In this document: positions 56,405 through 64,000 of the stretch, piece by piece
Layout of the letters: each line of letters opens with the position of its first letter
Position numbering within the stretch: position 1 is the stretch's first letter
DNA from: Paraburkholderia largidicola
Lineage (GTDB): Bacteria; Pseudomonadota; Gammaproteobacteria; Burkholderiales; Burkholderiaceae
Assembly: GCF_013426895.1 (NCBI RefSeq)
Contig: NZ_AP023174.1
Coordinates: 310,001 to 374,000, forward strand
Reading direction: 5' to 3'
Length of the DNA stretch: 64,000 nt
The notes under the pieces: model-generated
Seen by the model: only the letters and a program-made list of their open reading frames with translations
Told to the model about the DNA's origin: nothing
Databases searched by the model: none
Translations under genes and position numbers: made by a program

Positions 56405-57217
56405 ATGCAGCGCAGAACACTCATCAAGGTCTTTTCCGCAGCGCTCGCTTCGGCGGCGCTCGTCACGAGCTTCGGCGCACGCGCCGACGACAAGGTCATC
56501 AAGGTCGGCACGATCAGCGGTCCCGACGCGCAAATCTGGTCGGTAGTGCAGAAGGTCGCGAAGCGCGAAGGCCTGAACGTCAAGGTCATCGAGTTCAATG
56601 ATTACGTGCAGCCGAACGCCGCGCTCGACGCAGGCGATCTCGATGCGAACAGCTTCCAGCACCAGCCGTATCTCGACAGCCAGATCAAGCAGCGTGGCTA
56701 CAAGATCGTCAACGCCGGTCTGACCTACATTTCACCGCTCGGCGTCTATTCGAAGAAGCTGAAGTCGCTGAAGGATCTGCCGCAAGGCGCGAAGGTCGCG
56801 GTGCCGAACGATCCGTCGAATGAAAATCGCGCGTTGCTGCTGTTGCAGTCGCAAGGCGTGATCAAGCTGAAGGCGGGCGCGGGCACGAACGGCAGCAACG
56901 CGACGCCGCTCGATGTCGCCGACAATCCGAAGAAGGTGAAGCTGATCGAACTGGACGCAGCGCAATTGCCGCGTTCGCTCTCCGACGTCGATGCCGCAGC
57001 GATCAATACGAACTTTGCGCTGGCGGCAGGCCTGCAGCCGACCAAAGACGCGATCGCGCTCGAAGACGTGCATAGCCCGTATGCGAACCTGATCGCCGTG
57101 CGCATCAAGGACAAGGATCAACCGTGGGTGAAGAAGCTGGTTGCCGCGTATCAGTCGGAAGATGTGCGCCAGTTCATCAAGACCGAGTTCAAGGGTTCTG
57201 TCGTGCCGTCGTTCTGA
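56405..57217 (+). CDS. MetQ/NlpA-family substrate-binding protein
   Basis: The 270-residue periplasmic binding protein has a signal peptide (1-24, ending ARA) without a lipobox Cys. The mature part has VGTISGPDAQIWSVV, IEFNDYVQPNAALDAGDLDANSFQH and SFQHQPYLD, characteristic of D/L-methionine binding proteins. No MetN or MetI gene is adjacent, so it either works with a distant ABC core or serves another amino acid. A terminator follows at 57251. Confidence 0.9.
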   Translation: MQRRTLIKVFSAALASAALVTSFGARADDKVIKVGTISGPDAQIWSVVQKVAKREGLNVKVIEFNDYVQPNAALDAGDLDANSFQHQPYLDSQIKQRGYKIVNAGLTYISPLGVYSKKLKSLKDLPQGAKVAVPNDPSNENRALLLLQSQGVIKLKAGAGTNGSNATPLDVADNPKKVKLIELDAAQLPRSLSDVDAAAINTNFALAAGLQPTKDAIALEDVHSPYANLIAVRIKDKDQPWVKKLVAAYQSEDVRQFIKTEFKGSVVPSF

Positions 57218-57250
57218 GCGACGCGCCTGATCGCATGATGTAAAAGGAGA

Positions 57251-57279
57251 AACGCCACGGCAAACCGTGGCGTTTTTTT
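57251..57279 (+). terminator. Rho-independent terminator after the MetQ-like gene
   Basis: A stem AACGCCACGG/CCGTGGCGTT with a CAAA loop is followed by a T-run. It may also serve the convergent MarR-GNAT gene. Confidence 0.88.
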
Positions 57280-57312
57280 ATGCGCGTCGCAAAGGCGCGA
57301 GACACACCGCCG

Positions 57313-58236
57313 CTACAGCCCATGCTCCCACTGCTCGATGACGAGATCACGCCCAAAACGCCGCTCGGGCGCGGTCGATAAGAGCGTAAAGCCAGCCTGC
57401 ATGACCAGCCGCCGCGCGTCATTGAGCGAACTTTCGCTTTCGAGCGAGAGCGTGCGGTAGCCCGCGCGCTTTGCGAAGCGCAGGCATTCGTTGATTAGTT
57501 GCGTGCCGATGCCGAGACGCCGCACGTCGGGTTCGACATAGAGCATGCGCACGCTTGCCTGGGTGTCGGATGCTGCTGCCACCAATGCCGATCCGACGAT
57601 CAAGCCATCCTGTTCCGCGACCCAGCAGATTTCGCGCAACGTGTTGTGACCCTGCGCGAAGCGCGCGGCCTGCTGCGCGAGCAGCGCTTCGAACGTGTGG
57701 TCCCAGCCGTGGCCGTAGGCGAACAGTTGCGCCTGACGCGAAACCAGCCAGCCGTATTCGCCCGCGCGCGGCGCGCGCAGCGTGACGATGCTGTGCCGCG
57801 GCCGCTCGTCGAGCAGGCGCTCGATCAGCTTCATCGCGCCGATCAGTTGGTCCTGCGAATGCGGCGCGAGCCGCGCGAGGACGGCGCCGACTTCGTCGAG
57901 CGCGGCGGCGTCGAGCGGCCGGTACGCGGCAAGCCCCGTCTCGGTCAGCGAGACGAGCGACTGGCGCGCGTCGATCTCCGACGTCCGCCGCGAAATCAGA
58001 TTGCGCCGTTCGAAGCTCGACAGCAGCCGGCTCAGATAGCCGCTGTCGATGCCGAGATTGCGCGCGAGCGCTGCAGCCGTCTGGTGCTCGCTGCGCGACA
58101 GTTCCTGCATGACCCGCACCTCGGTCAGCGAGAACGGGCTTTTCTGCAGATGTTCGTGCAGCGCCCCAATGTGCTGCGTGTAAAAGCGATTGAAATGGCG
58201 GACGGCTTCCGCCCGGACTGTAGCGGGATCGTTCAC
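57313..58236 (-). CDS. MarR-GNAT fusion: HTH regulator with acetyltransferase domain
   Basis: The 307-residue protein has an N-terminal MarR winged-helix domain (residues about 10-145, HLQKSPFSLTEVRVMQELSR and LGIDSGYLSRLLSSFERRNL). A C-terminal GNAT domain (about 160-305) has acetyl-CoA motif VEPDVRRLGIGTQLINECLRFA. This architecture is known but its substrates are largely unstudied. It is divergent from the nag operon regulator and may have no link to it. Confidence 0.9.
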   Translation of the reverse strand: MNDPATVRAEAVRHFNRFYTQHIGALHEHLQKSPFSLTEVRVMQELSRSEHQTAAALARNLGIDSGYLSRLLSSFERRNLISRRTSEIDARQSLVSLTETGLAAYRPLDAAALDEVGAVLARLAPHSQDQLIGAMKLIERLLDERPRHSIVTLRAPRAGEYGWLVSRQAQLFAYGHGWDHTFEALLAQQAARFAQGHNTLREICWVAEQDGLIVGSALVAAASDTQASVRMLYVEPDVRRLGIGTQLINECLRFAKRAGYRTLSLESESSLNDARRLVMQAGFTLLSTAPERRFGRDLVIEQWEHGL

Positions 58237-58393
58237 CGTTTCCGCTCCCCGTATTGGCCTGTCATTCGGTCACCAAGCTATGTTGTTTCCATCGAGTGAT
58301 CGCTCGCGAATTTCGAAGTTTGCACCAGATCGTTAATAAAGAGGTATGACATTTGCGGGTTAACGCACGCAACTTGACAGACGATCGGTGCGA

Positions 58394-58411
58394 ACCAGTT
58401 CGACAACTGGT
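58394..58411. promoter_or_regulatory. palindromic GntR-type operator 1
   Basis: ACCAGTTCGACAACTGGT is a perfect 7-base inverted repeat around CGAC. It resembles the ACTGGT/ACCAGT half-sites of DasR/NagR regulators. It lies about 220 bases upstream of the GntR gene, outside the core promoter. Confidence 0.6.
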
Positions 58412-58515
58412 CTCAGATACGGGTATCCCCTAATGCCAGCGGGTTGTCAGTGGAAATTTGCTTAATAGCCGGAATGCCTTATCGGACAAGGGTTTGCGTG
58501 ATGTAGACCAGCTAG

Positions 58516-58537
58516 ATACCAGCTCGTTGACTGGTAT
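58516..58537. promoter_or_regulatory. palindromic GntR-type operator 2, overlapping the -35 box
   Basis: ATACCAG-N8-CTGGTAT is a perfect inverted repeat that covers the TTGACT -35 box. Binding here would block polymerase, so autorepression of the nag operon is the simplest reading. Confidence 0.65.
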
Positions 58538-58554
58538 TATGGTGGTTATATAAT
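58527..58554 (+). promoter_or_regulatory. sigma70 promoter of the nag operon
   Basis: TTGACT (58527-58532) and a perfect TATAAT (58549-58554) are 16 bases apart. Transcription should start near 58561, before the GntR gene at 58614. Confidence 0.75.
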
Positions 58555-58613
58555 GGGCTCCGAATTCGTAGGCCGAGCAGTCCAGTTCCCCTCACGATCC
58601 CCGACCGAGCCAT

Positions 58614-59348
58614 ATGGAAACCCGTTGGTCCGCACTGACACCTGACGCCCACAACGTCACACCGCTCTACCTGCAGCTCGCCCGCAATCTGGCGACGGCG
58701 ATCCATTGCGGCGTGTGGTCGGCGGGCGAGGCGCTGCCGTCTGAGCGCACCTTGTCCGACGCGATCGGCGTGTCGCGGATTACGGCGCGCAAGGCGATTG
58801 CATTGCTGGTCGAGCAGGGTTTGATCCGCCGCGCGCGCGGCGCGGGCAGTTTCATCACGCCGCGCGTCGAAGATCCGCTGTCGCGTCTGACCGGCTTTAC
58901 GAAGAAGATGGAGCAGCGCGGCTTCCGCCCGGATTCGATATGGCTCGAGCGCGAAGTGCGCAGCGCGACGCGCGACGAGATCGTGCATCTGGGCCTGTCG
59001 CCCGGTGCCTCGGTCGCGAGCCTGCGCCGCCTGCGCCGCGCCGACGGCATCGTGATGGCGGTCGAGCATTCGTCGCTGCCCGTGTCGATCGTGTCCGATC
59101 CGCGGGCGATCGGCGGCTCCCTCTACAGTTACCTCGAGCAGCGCGGCATGCCCGTCGTGCGCGCGCTGCAGCACTTTCGCGCCGTCAACGCGTCGAGCGA
59201 GATCGGCGCACTGATGGACATCGAACAAGGCTGCGCGCTGCTGTTGATCACGCGCGTGGGCTACAGCGCCGACCAGCGCGCCATCGAACTCACCGATACC
59301 TATTGCCGGGATGACTACTACGACTTCGTCGCTGAACTGCGGCTGTGA
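58614..59348 (+). CDS. GntR/UTRA-family repressor of the N-acetylglucosamine operon
   Basis: The 244-residue regulator has an N-terminal GntR winged helix (about 15-85, GEALPSERTLSDAIGVSRITARKAI). A UTRA effector domain follows (about 100-240, LTGFTKKMEQRGFRPDS and LLITRVGYSADQRAIELTDTYCRDDYYDF), as in DasR and NagR, which bind GlcN-6-P or GlcNAc-6-P. It heads the nagA operon and lies downstream of two matching palindromes. nagR is a likely name but not proven. Confidence 0.9.
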   Translation: METRWSALTPDAHNVTPLYLQLARNLATAIHCGVWSAGEALPSERTLSDAIGVSRITARKAIALLVEQGLIRRARGAGSFITPRVEDPLSRLTGFTKKMEQRGFRPDSIWLEREVRSATRDEIVHLGLSPGASVASLRRLRRADGIVMAVEHSSLPVSIVSDPRAIGGSLYSYLEQRGMPVVRALQHFRAVNASSEIGALMDIEQGCALLLITRVGYSADQRAIELTDTYCRDDYYDFVAELRL

Positions 59349-59439
59349 CCCCGTGCGCTGAACAGCGCGACGGCAGACAAACGGAACGCACGCGGCGCGA
59401 ATCAGTCACGCACTGCATAACGCAACATCAGAGAGACTC

Positions 59440-60543
59440 ATGCTGACCGGAAACATACTCACTCCCGAAGGCTGGATCCACGGCACGATCGAATCCGAAA
59501 ACGGCCGCATCACGGCCATCACGGGCCATGCCGTCGATCCGTCGACCAACGACGCGCCATACATCCTGCCCGGTTTCATCGATCTTCACGTGCATGGCGG
59601 CGGCGGTGCCGACGTGATGGAAGCGGGCAACGCAATCGAGGCGATCACGCGCACACACGCGCGCTTCGGCACGACGAGCCTGCTCGCGACCACGATGACC
59701 GCGCCGCGCGACGAACTGATGGCCGTCGTCGCGGGTCTCGGCGACGTCGCGAAGAACCGCGTGCCGGGCGGCGCGCGCGTGCTCGGCGTGCATCTCGAAG
59801 GTCCGTACATCAACCCCGGCAAGCTCGGCGCGCAGCCTGACGCGGCCGTGTCGGCGGTGCTCGACGAAGTGCTGAAGTATCTGTCGATCGCGCCGATCCG
59901 CGTCGTCACGATCGCGCCGGAAATCTCCGGCCACATGGAGATCATCTCCGAGATCAATGCGCGCGGCGTGCGTGTGCAGCTCGGCCACTCGCTCGGCACG
60001 TATGACGACGCCGTCGCCGCGATGAAGCACGGCGCGCGCAGTTTCACGCACCTGTTCAACGCGATGTCGCCCCTGCATCACCGCAATCCGGGGATGGTCG
60101 GCGCGGCGCTCGCGCACGCCGAATACGCGGAAATCATTCCCGACCTGCTACACGTCCATCCGGGCGCGATCCGCGCCGCGATGCGCGCTATTCCGCGTCT
60201 CTACGTGGTGACGGACAGCACGTCGGCGACGGGCATGCCCGACGGCGAATACCGCCTCGGCAGCCAGCACGTGACGAAGTGTCTCGGCGGCGTGCGTCTC
60301 GCCGACGGCACGCTCGCAGGCAGCACGCTGACGATGGACCAGGCGCTGCGCAATCTCGTATCGCTCGGCCTGCCGATGGCCGATGTGTCAAACCGTATGT
60401 CCCGTTATGCCGCCGACTATCTCGGCCTCGAAGACCGCGGCCGTCTCGCGCGCGGCGCGTGGGCAGACATCGTCGTGTTCGATCGCGAACTGGCGTTGAC
60501 GGCGACTTACGTCGAAGGAGAATCGATTGTCGAATATGCTTAA
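59440..60543 (+). CDS. nagA: N-acetylglucosamine-6-phosphate deacetylase
   Basis: The 367-residue amidohydrolase removes acetate from GlcNAc-6-P. It has the metal motif FIDLHVHGGGG, the Glu of GVHLEGPYIN, HLFNAM, and the catalytic Asp in YVVTDSTSATGMPDG. It lies 91 bases after the regulator gene and overlaps the next gene by 17 bases. Confidence 0.95.
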   Translation: MLTGNILTPEGWIHGTIESENGRITAITGHAVDPSTNDAPYILPGFIDLHVHGGGGADVMEAGNAIEAITRTHARFGTTSLLATTMTAPRDELMAVVAGLGDVAKNRVPGGARVLGVHLEGPYINPGKLGAQPDAAVSAVLDEVLKYLSIAPIRVVTIAPEISGHMEIISEINARGVRVQLGHSLGTYDDAVAAMKHGARSFTHLFNAMSPLHHRNPGMVGAALAHAEYAEIIPDLLHVHPGAIRAAMRAIPRLYVVTDSTSATGMPDGEYRLGSQHVTKCLGGVRLADGTLAGSTLTMDQALRNLVSLGLPMADVSNRMSRYAADYLGLEDRGRLARGAWADIVVFDRELALTATYVEGESIVEYA

Positions 60544-61546
60544 AGAGGCGCTGGCGTCCGCTGATGTGGTCGCCGCGCAACTCAACGATACGTCGCGCGT
60601 GGAAGCGCTCGCGGCCCGGCTCGCACAGGAACCGCGTCATGTCGCGCTCACAGTGGCGCGCGGCAGTTCGGATCACGCGGCGAGCTACTTCGCTTCGCTG
60701 ACGATGAGCCGCGTCGGCCTGCCCGTCGCCTCGCTGCCGATGTCGGTCGCAACGCTTCAACAGGCGCCGCTGCAGGTGCGCAACCAGCTTGCGCTCGGCT
60801 TCTCGCAATCGGGTAAGAGTCCCGATCTGGTCGGCACGATGCAGGCACTGCGCGAAGCGGGCGCGCTGACCGTGGCCGCCGTCAACGTGCCCGGTTCGCC
60901 GCTCGAAGACGCGTGCGAGTTTTATCTGCCGCTGCTTGCCGGTCCCGAACTGAGCGTCGCGGCGACCAAAAGCTATATCGCGATGCTGTCCGTGTCCGCG
61001 CAGCTCGTGGCGCACTGGCAGCAGGACGCAGCGTTGCTGGACGGCCTGAAATCGCTGCCGGACGCACTGCGCCGCGCGGGCGCGCTCGACTGGTCGAAGG
61101 CCGTCGACGAACTGCGCGACGCCGAACGCATGATCGTGATCGGCCGTGGTCTTGGCCTCGCGATCGCGCAGGAAGCGGCGTTGAAGCTCAAGGAAACGTC
61201 GGGCATCCAGGCCGAGGCGTTTTCGAGCGCCGAAGTGCGTCACGGCCCGATGGAACTGATCGACCGCGATTATCCGCTGCTGGTGTTCGCACCGCGCGGA
61301 CCGGAACAGGCGGGGCTTCTGCAACTCGCGCGCGACATGCAGGCGCGCGGCGCGCGTGTGCTGCTCGCCGCCGATCCAGCCGACGTACCCGAAGCCACCT
61401 TGCCGCTCGTATCGACGGCGCACGCCGCGCTCGATCCGATTGCCGCAATCCTTTCTTTCTATGTGATGGCTGCCGGCCTCGCCGCCGCCCGCGGACGCAA
61501 TCCTGATGCGCCGCGCCATCTGATGAAAGTCACCGAAACTCACTGA
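60527..61546 (+). CDS. SIS-domain glucosamine-6-phosphate deaminase (NagB-II type)
   Basis: The 339-residue protein has two SIS domains, with ARGSSDHAASYF and GRGLGLAIAQEAALKLKET. The second ends SSAEVRHGPMELI, the hexosamine-phosphate signature shared with GlmS isomerase. It lacks the GlmS glutaminase domain and so probably deaminates GlcN-6-P to fructose 6-P. A TTG start at 60527 is suggested by AAGGAG six bases upstream; an ATG at 60536 is the alternative. Confidence 0.9.
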   Translation: MSNMLKEALASADVVAAQLNDTSRVEALAARLAQEPRHVALTVARGSSDHAASYFASLTMSRVGLPVASLPMSVATLQQAPLQVRNQLALGFSQSGKSPDLVGTMQALREAGALTVAAVNVPGSPLEDACEFYLPLLAGPELSVAATKSYIAMLSVSAQLVAHWQQDAALLDGLKSLPDALRRAGALDWSKAVDELRDAERMIVIGRGLGLAIAQEAALKLKETSGIQAEAFSSAEVRHGPMELIDRDYPLLVFAPRGPEQAGLLQLARDMQARGARVLLAADPADVPEATLPLVSTAHAALDPIAAILSFYVMAAGLAAARGRNPDAPRHLMKVTETH

Positions 61547-61583
61547 TCGAGATAGCCAGATGCGACGTGTCGAGGAGTCCCGT

Positions 61584-64000
61584 TTGAAGAGCCATTCCGA
61601 AGGCCATATTGTCCTGCTCGCGCCGATGACGGGTCCCGTCGTCCCGCTCGCGAAGGTGCCCGACCCGGTGTTTTCGGGCGGCATGTTCGGTGACGGCATC
61701 GGTATCGATCCGCTGGAAGGCAAGCTCGTTGCGCCGTGCGACGGCGTCGTGATGCACCTGGCGCGCACCGGCCACGCCGTCACGATCACGACGGCAGAGG
61801 GCGCTGAAATCCTGCTGCATATCGGTATCGACACGGTCGAGCTGAACGGCAAGGGCTTCGCGCCGATGATCGAGCAGGGCGCGAGCGTGCGCACGGGCGA
61901 CGTGCTGATCGAGTTCGATCAGGACGCCGTTGCGCGCAATGCGCCGAGTCTCGTGTCGGTGATCGCGATTGCGAACTCGGATGCATTCGAGATCGTCGAG
62001 CGCGCTCCCGCTGATGGCGTGCTCAAGGCGGGACAGTCGCCGCTGCTGACTTTGCGCGTGCGCGACGGTGCGGCCGTGGCGGCATCGCGCGAAGCGTCGA
62101 GCGTGAGCGAAGAAGCGCGCCAGACCATCGTGCTCGAACATGCTGGCGGTCTGCATGCGCGTCCGGCGGCGCGTGCGCGTGAAGCGGCGCGTGGTCTCGA
62201 TGCGCGTGTCGAAGTGCGTTTCGAAGGCAAGAAGGCGGCGATCGAAAGCGTGGTCGGCTTGCTCGGCTTGGGCGCGGGGCAGGGCGCGACGGTCGAGATC
62301 GTCGGTATCGGTGCGCAGGCTGGCGCGGCCGTCGAAGCCGTGGTGCGCGAACTGACGCGCGAGGCGCACGGCGAAGCGGAAGAAAAGCCCGCGCGGCAGA
62401 TGTCGCCCGCGCCCGTCACCGCCGCGCCGAAAGCGGGTGAGCCGCTCGCGCCGAACACGCTCACGGGCGTATGCGCGGCGCCCGGCATCGCGGTCGGCAA
62501 GCTCGTTCGTTGGGACGACGCCGACATCGATCCGCCGGAGACGACGGGCAACACGCCCGCTGCCGAAAGCCGCGCGCTCGACAAGGCAATCGCCGCCGTC
62601 GACTCTGAACTGAACACGACCGTGCGCGACGCGTCGCAACGCGGCGCGCATGGCGAAGCGGGCATTTTCGCGGTGCATCGCGTGCTGCTCGAAGACCCGA
62701 CGCTGATCGACGCCGCGCGCGATCTGATCAGCCTCGGCAAGAGCGCGGGCTTCGCGTGGCGCGAGGCGATCCGGGCGCAGATCGGCGTGCTGTCGAAGGT
62801 CGACGATGCGCTGCTCGCCGAACGTGCCGCCGATCTGCGCGATCTCGAAAAGCGCGTGCTGCGCGCGCTCGGCTACTCGAACGCGGCGTCGCGTTCTCTG
62901 CCCGATGAAGCCGTGCTGAGCGCCGACGAATTCACGCCGTCGGATCTGTCGACGCTGGATCGCAAGCGCGTCACTGCGCTCGTGATGGCGCGCGGCGGTG
63001 CGACGTCGCACGCGGCGATCATCGCGCGTCAGGCGGGCATTCCGGCACTGGTTGCCATGGGCGACGCGCTGCATGCAATCGCCGACGGCACGCAGGTCGT
63101 GGTCGACGCGACGGCGGGCCGTCTCGAATACGCGCCGAGCGCACTCGATGTCGAACGCGCGCGCAACGAGCGTGCGCGTCTGGCCGGCGTGCGCGAAGTG
63201 AATCGCCGCACGTCGCAGCAAGCCGCCGCCACCAGCGACGGCCGCGCGATCGAAGTCGCCGCCAACATCGCGACACTCGACGACGCAACGACCGCCGTCG
63301 ACAACGGCGCGGACGCCGTCGGCCTGCTGCGTACCGAACTGCTGTTCATCCATCGTCAGGCGGCGCCGACCGTCGACGAGCATCGCCAGAGCTATCAGGC
63401 CATCGTCGAGGCGTTGAAGGGCCGCACGGCCATCATCCGTACGCTCGATGTCGGCGCGGACAAGGAAGTCGATTACCTGACGCTGCCGCCCGAACCGAAC
63501 CCGGCGCTCGGCCTGCGTGGCATCCGTCTCGCGCAGGTGCGCCCGGATCTGCTCGAAGACCAGTTGCGCGGCCTGCTCGCGGTTCAGCCGCTGGGCAAGG
63601 TGCGCATCCTGTTGCCGATGGTGACGGACGTGGGCGAACTCGTGCGTCTGCGCAAGCGGATCGACGAACTCGCCGCCGAAGCGGGCCGCGCCGAGAAGAT
63701 CGAAGTCGGCGTAATGATCGAAGTGCCGTCGGCGGCGCTGCTCGCCGATCAACTGGCGAAGCACGCGGATTTCCTGTCGATCGGCACCAACGATCTCACG
63801 CAATACACGCTTGCGATGGACCGCTGCCAGCCCGATCTCGCCGCCCAGGCGGACAGCCTGCATCCGGCCGTGCTGCGCCTGATTTCGGTTGCCGTGCAAG
63901 GCGCGGAGAAGCACGGCAAGTGGGTCGGCGTGTGCGGCGCGCTCGCTGGCGATCCGCTCGCGGCACCGTTGCTGGTCGGCCTCGGTGTGACGGAACTGTC
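61584..64000 (+). CDS. PTS fusion protein IIA(Glc)-HPr-EI (partial, 3' end outside window)
   Basis: At least 805 residues are present, with no stop inside the window. An N-terminal EIIA-Glc domain (about 8-150) has catalytic His79 (ILLHIGID). An HPr domain has His191 (GGLHARPAA). The EI domain starts near residue 290 (GVCAAPGIAVGKL), with His476 in GATSHAAIIAR. This is a self-contained phosphorelay for GlcNAc uptake, which should feed a NagE-type IIBC encoded just downstream. A TTG start at 61584 has GAGGAG upstream; an in-frame ATG at 61560 adds eight residues. Confidence 0.93.
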   Translation, partial: MKSHSEGHIVLLAPMTGPVVPLAKVPDPVFSGGMFGDGIGIDPLEGKLVAPCDGVVMHLARTGHAVTITTAEGAEILLHIGIDTVELNGKGFAPMIEQGASVRTGDVLIEFDQDAVARNAPSLVSVIAIANSDAFEIVERAPADGVLKAGQSPLLTLRVRDGAAVAASREASSVSEEARQTIVLEHAGGLHARPAARAREAARGLDARVEVRFEGKKAAIESVVGLLGLGAGQGATVEIVGIGAQAGAAVEAVVRELTREAHGEAEEKPARQMSPAPVTAAPKAGEPLAPNTLTGVCAAPGIAVGKLVRWDDADIDPPETTGNTPAAESRALDKAIAAVDSELNTTVRDASQRGAHGEAGIFAVHRVLLEDPTLIDAARDLISLGKSAGFAWREAIRAQIGVLSKVDDALLAERAADLRDLEKRVLRALGYSNAASRSLPDEAVLSADEFTPSDLSTLDRKRVTALVMARGGATSHAAIIARQAGIPALVAMGDALHAIADGTQVVVDATAGRLEYAPSALDVERARNERARLAGVREVNRRTSQQAAATSDGRAIEVAANIATLDDATTAVDNGADAVGLLRTELLFIHRQAAPTVDEHRQSYQAIVEALKGRTAIIRTLDVGADKEVDYLTLPPEPNPALGLRGIRLAQVRPDLLEDQLRGLLAVQPLGKVRILLPMVTDVGELVRLRKRIDELAAEAGRAEKIEVGVMIEVPSAALLADQLAKHADFLSIGTNDLTQYTLAMDRCQPDLAAQADSLHPAVLRLISVAVQGAEKHGKWVGVCGALAGDPLAAPLLVGLGVTEL

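Larger units (their letters stand above)
58237..58613. other. regulatory region between MarR-GNAT and the GntR gene
   Basis: A 377-base gene-free region, more A/T-rich than the flanking genes. It holds two CCAGT/ACTGG-type palindromes (58394-58411 and 58516-58537) and a near-consensus sigma70 promoter (58527-58554) with a 59-base leader to the GntR ATG. Confidence 0.6.

Overview
The window is a high-GC, gene-dense stretch of a betaproteobacterial chromosome. It most resembles Burkholderiaceae, probably Paraburkholderia or Caballeronia. This rests on recalled gene order and protein character, not on a search: lipB-lipA, dctA-dctB-dctD, gshA-gshB followed by a ManX-like EIIA, HPr and EI, the full aa3 oxidase locus (DUF2244, coxB, coxA, ctaG, DUF2970, coxC, surf1, ctaA, ctaB, sco), and a GntR-controlled nag/PTS operon. 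I saw no rRNA, tRNA, CRISPR array, transposase or integrase.

Layout. 1-6.9 kb: end of a [2Fe-2S] ferredoxin-like gene, an alpha/beta hydrolase, a D,D-carboxypeptidase, YbeD, then a small island holding a frameshifted DUF2778/Tlde1-like L,D-transpeptidase-type gene with an overlapping two-helix membrane gene, a GcvA-like LysR gene with a divergent DUF2917 gene, and lipB-lipA. 6.9-7.9 kb: a gene-free island of nested inverted repeats. 7.9-15.7 kb: Na/Pi cotransporter, DeoR/GlpR regulator, and a divergent glycerophosphodiesterase plus ABC importer operon. 15.7-20.8 kb: the C4-dicarboxylate system dctA-dctB-dctD with a sigma54 promoter and an upstream inverted repeat. 20.8-26.8 kb: TlpA-like thiol protein, lipoprotein, ComM-type ATPase, UbiK, and glnK-amtB with a sigma54 promoter and an NtrC-type site.

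27-41.7 kb: glutathione synthesis (gshA, gshB), PTS phosphorelay proteins (EIIA-Man, HPr, EI), a MoeB/ThiF-type enzyme, CtpA protease, gpmA, rhodanese, glutaredoxin, secB, gpsA, a macrodomain protein, trmL, a ComF-type protein and a BioC-like methyltransferase. 41.7-53 kb: cytochrome aa3 oxidase with its copper and haem A assembly factors. CoxB is fused to cytochrome c and OmpA-like domains. 53-58.3 kb: YciI, a chemoreceptor, an FkbM methyltransferase, a MetQ-like binding protein and a MarR-GNAT fusion. 58.3-64 kb: the N-acetylglucosamine operon, with a GntR/UTRA regulator and two palindromic operators, nagA, an SIS-domain deaminase, and a IIA-HPr-EI fusion that runs off the window.

The points most worth following up are the Tlde1-like effector/immunity candidate with its G6 frameshift, the nested inverted-repeat island at 7.07-7.66 kb, the CoxB-OmpA fusion, and three readable regulatory regions (dctA, glnK, nagR).
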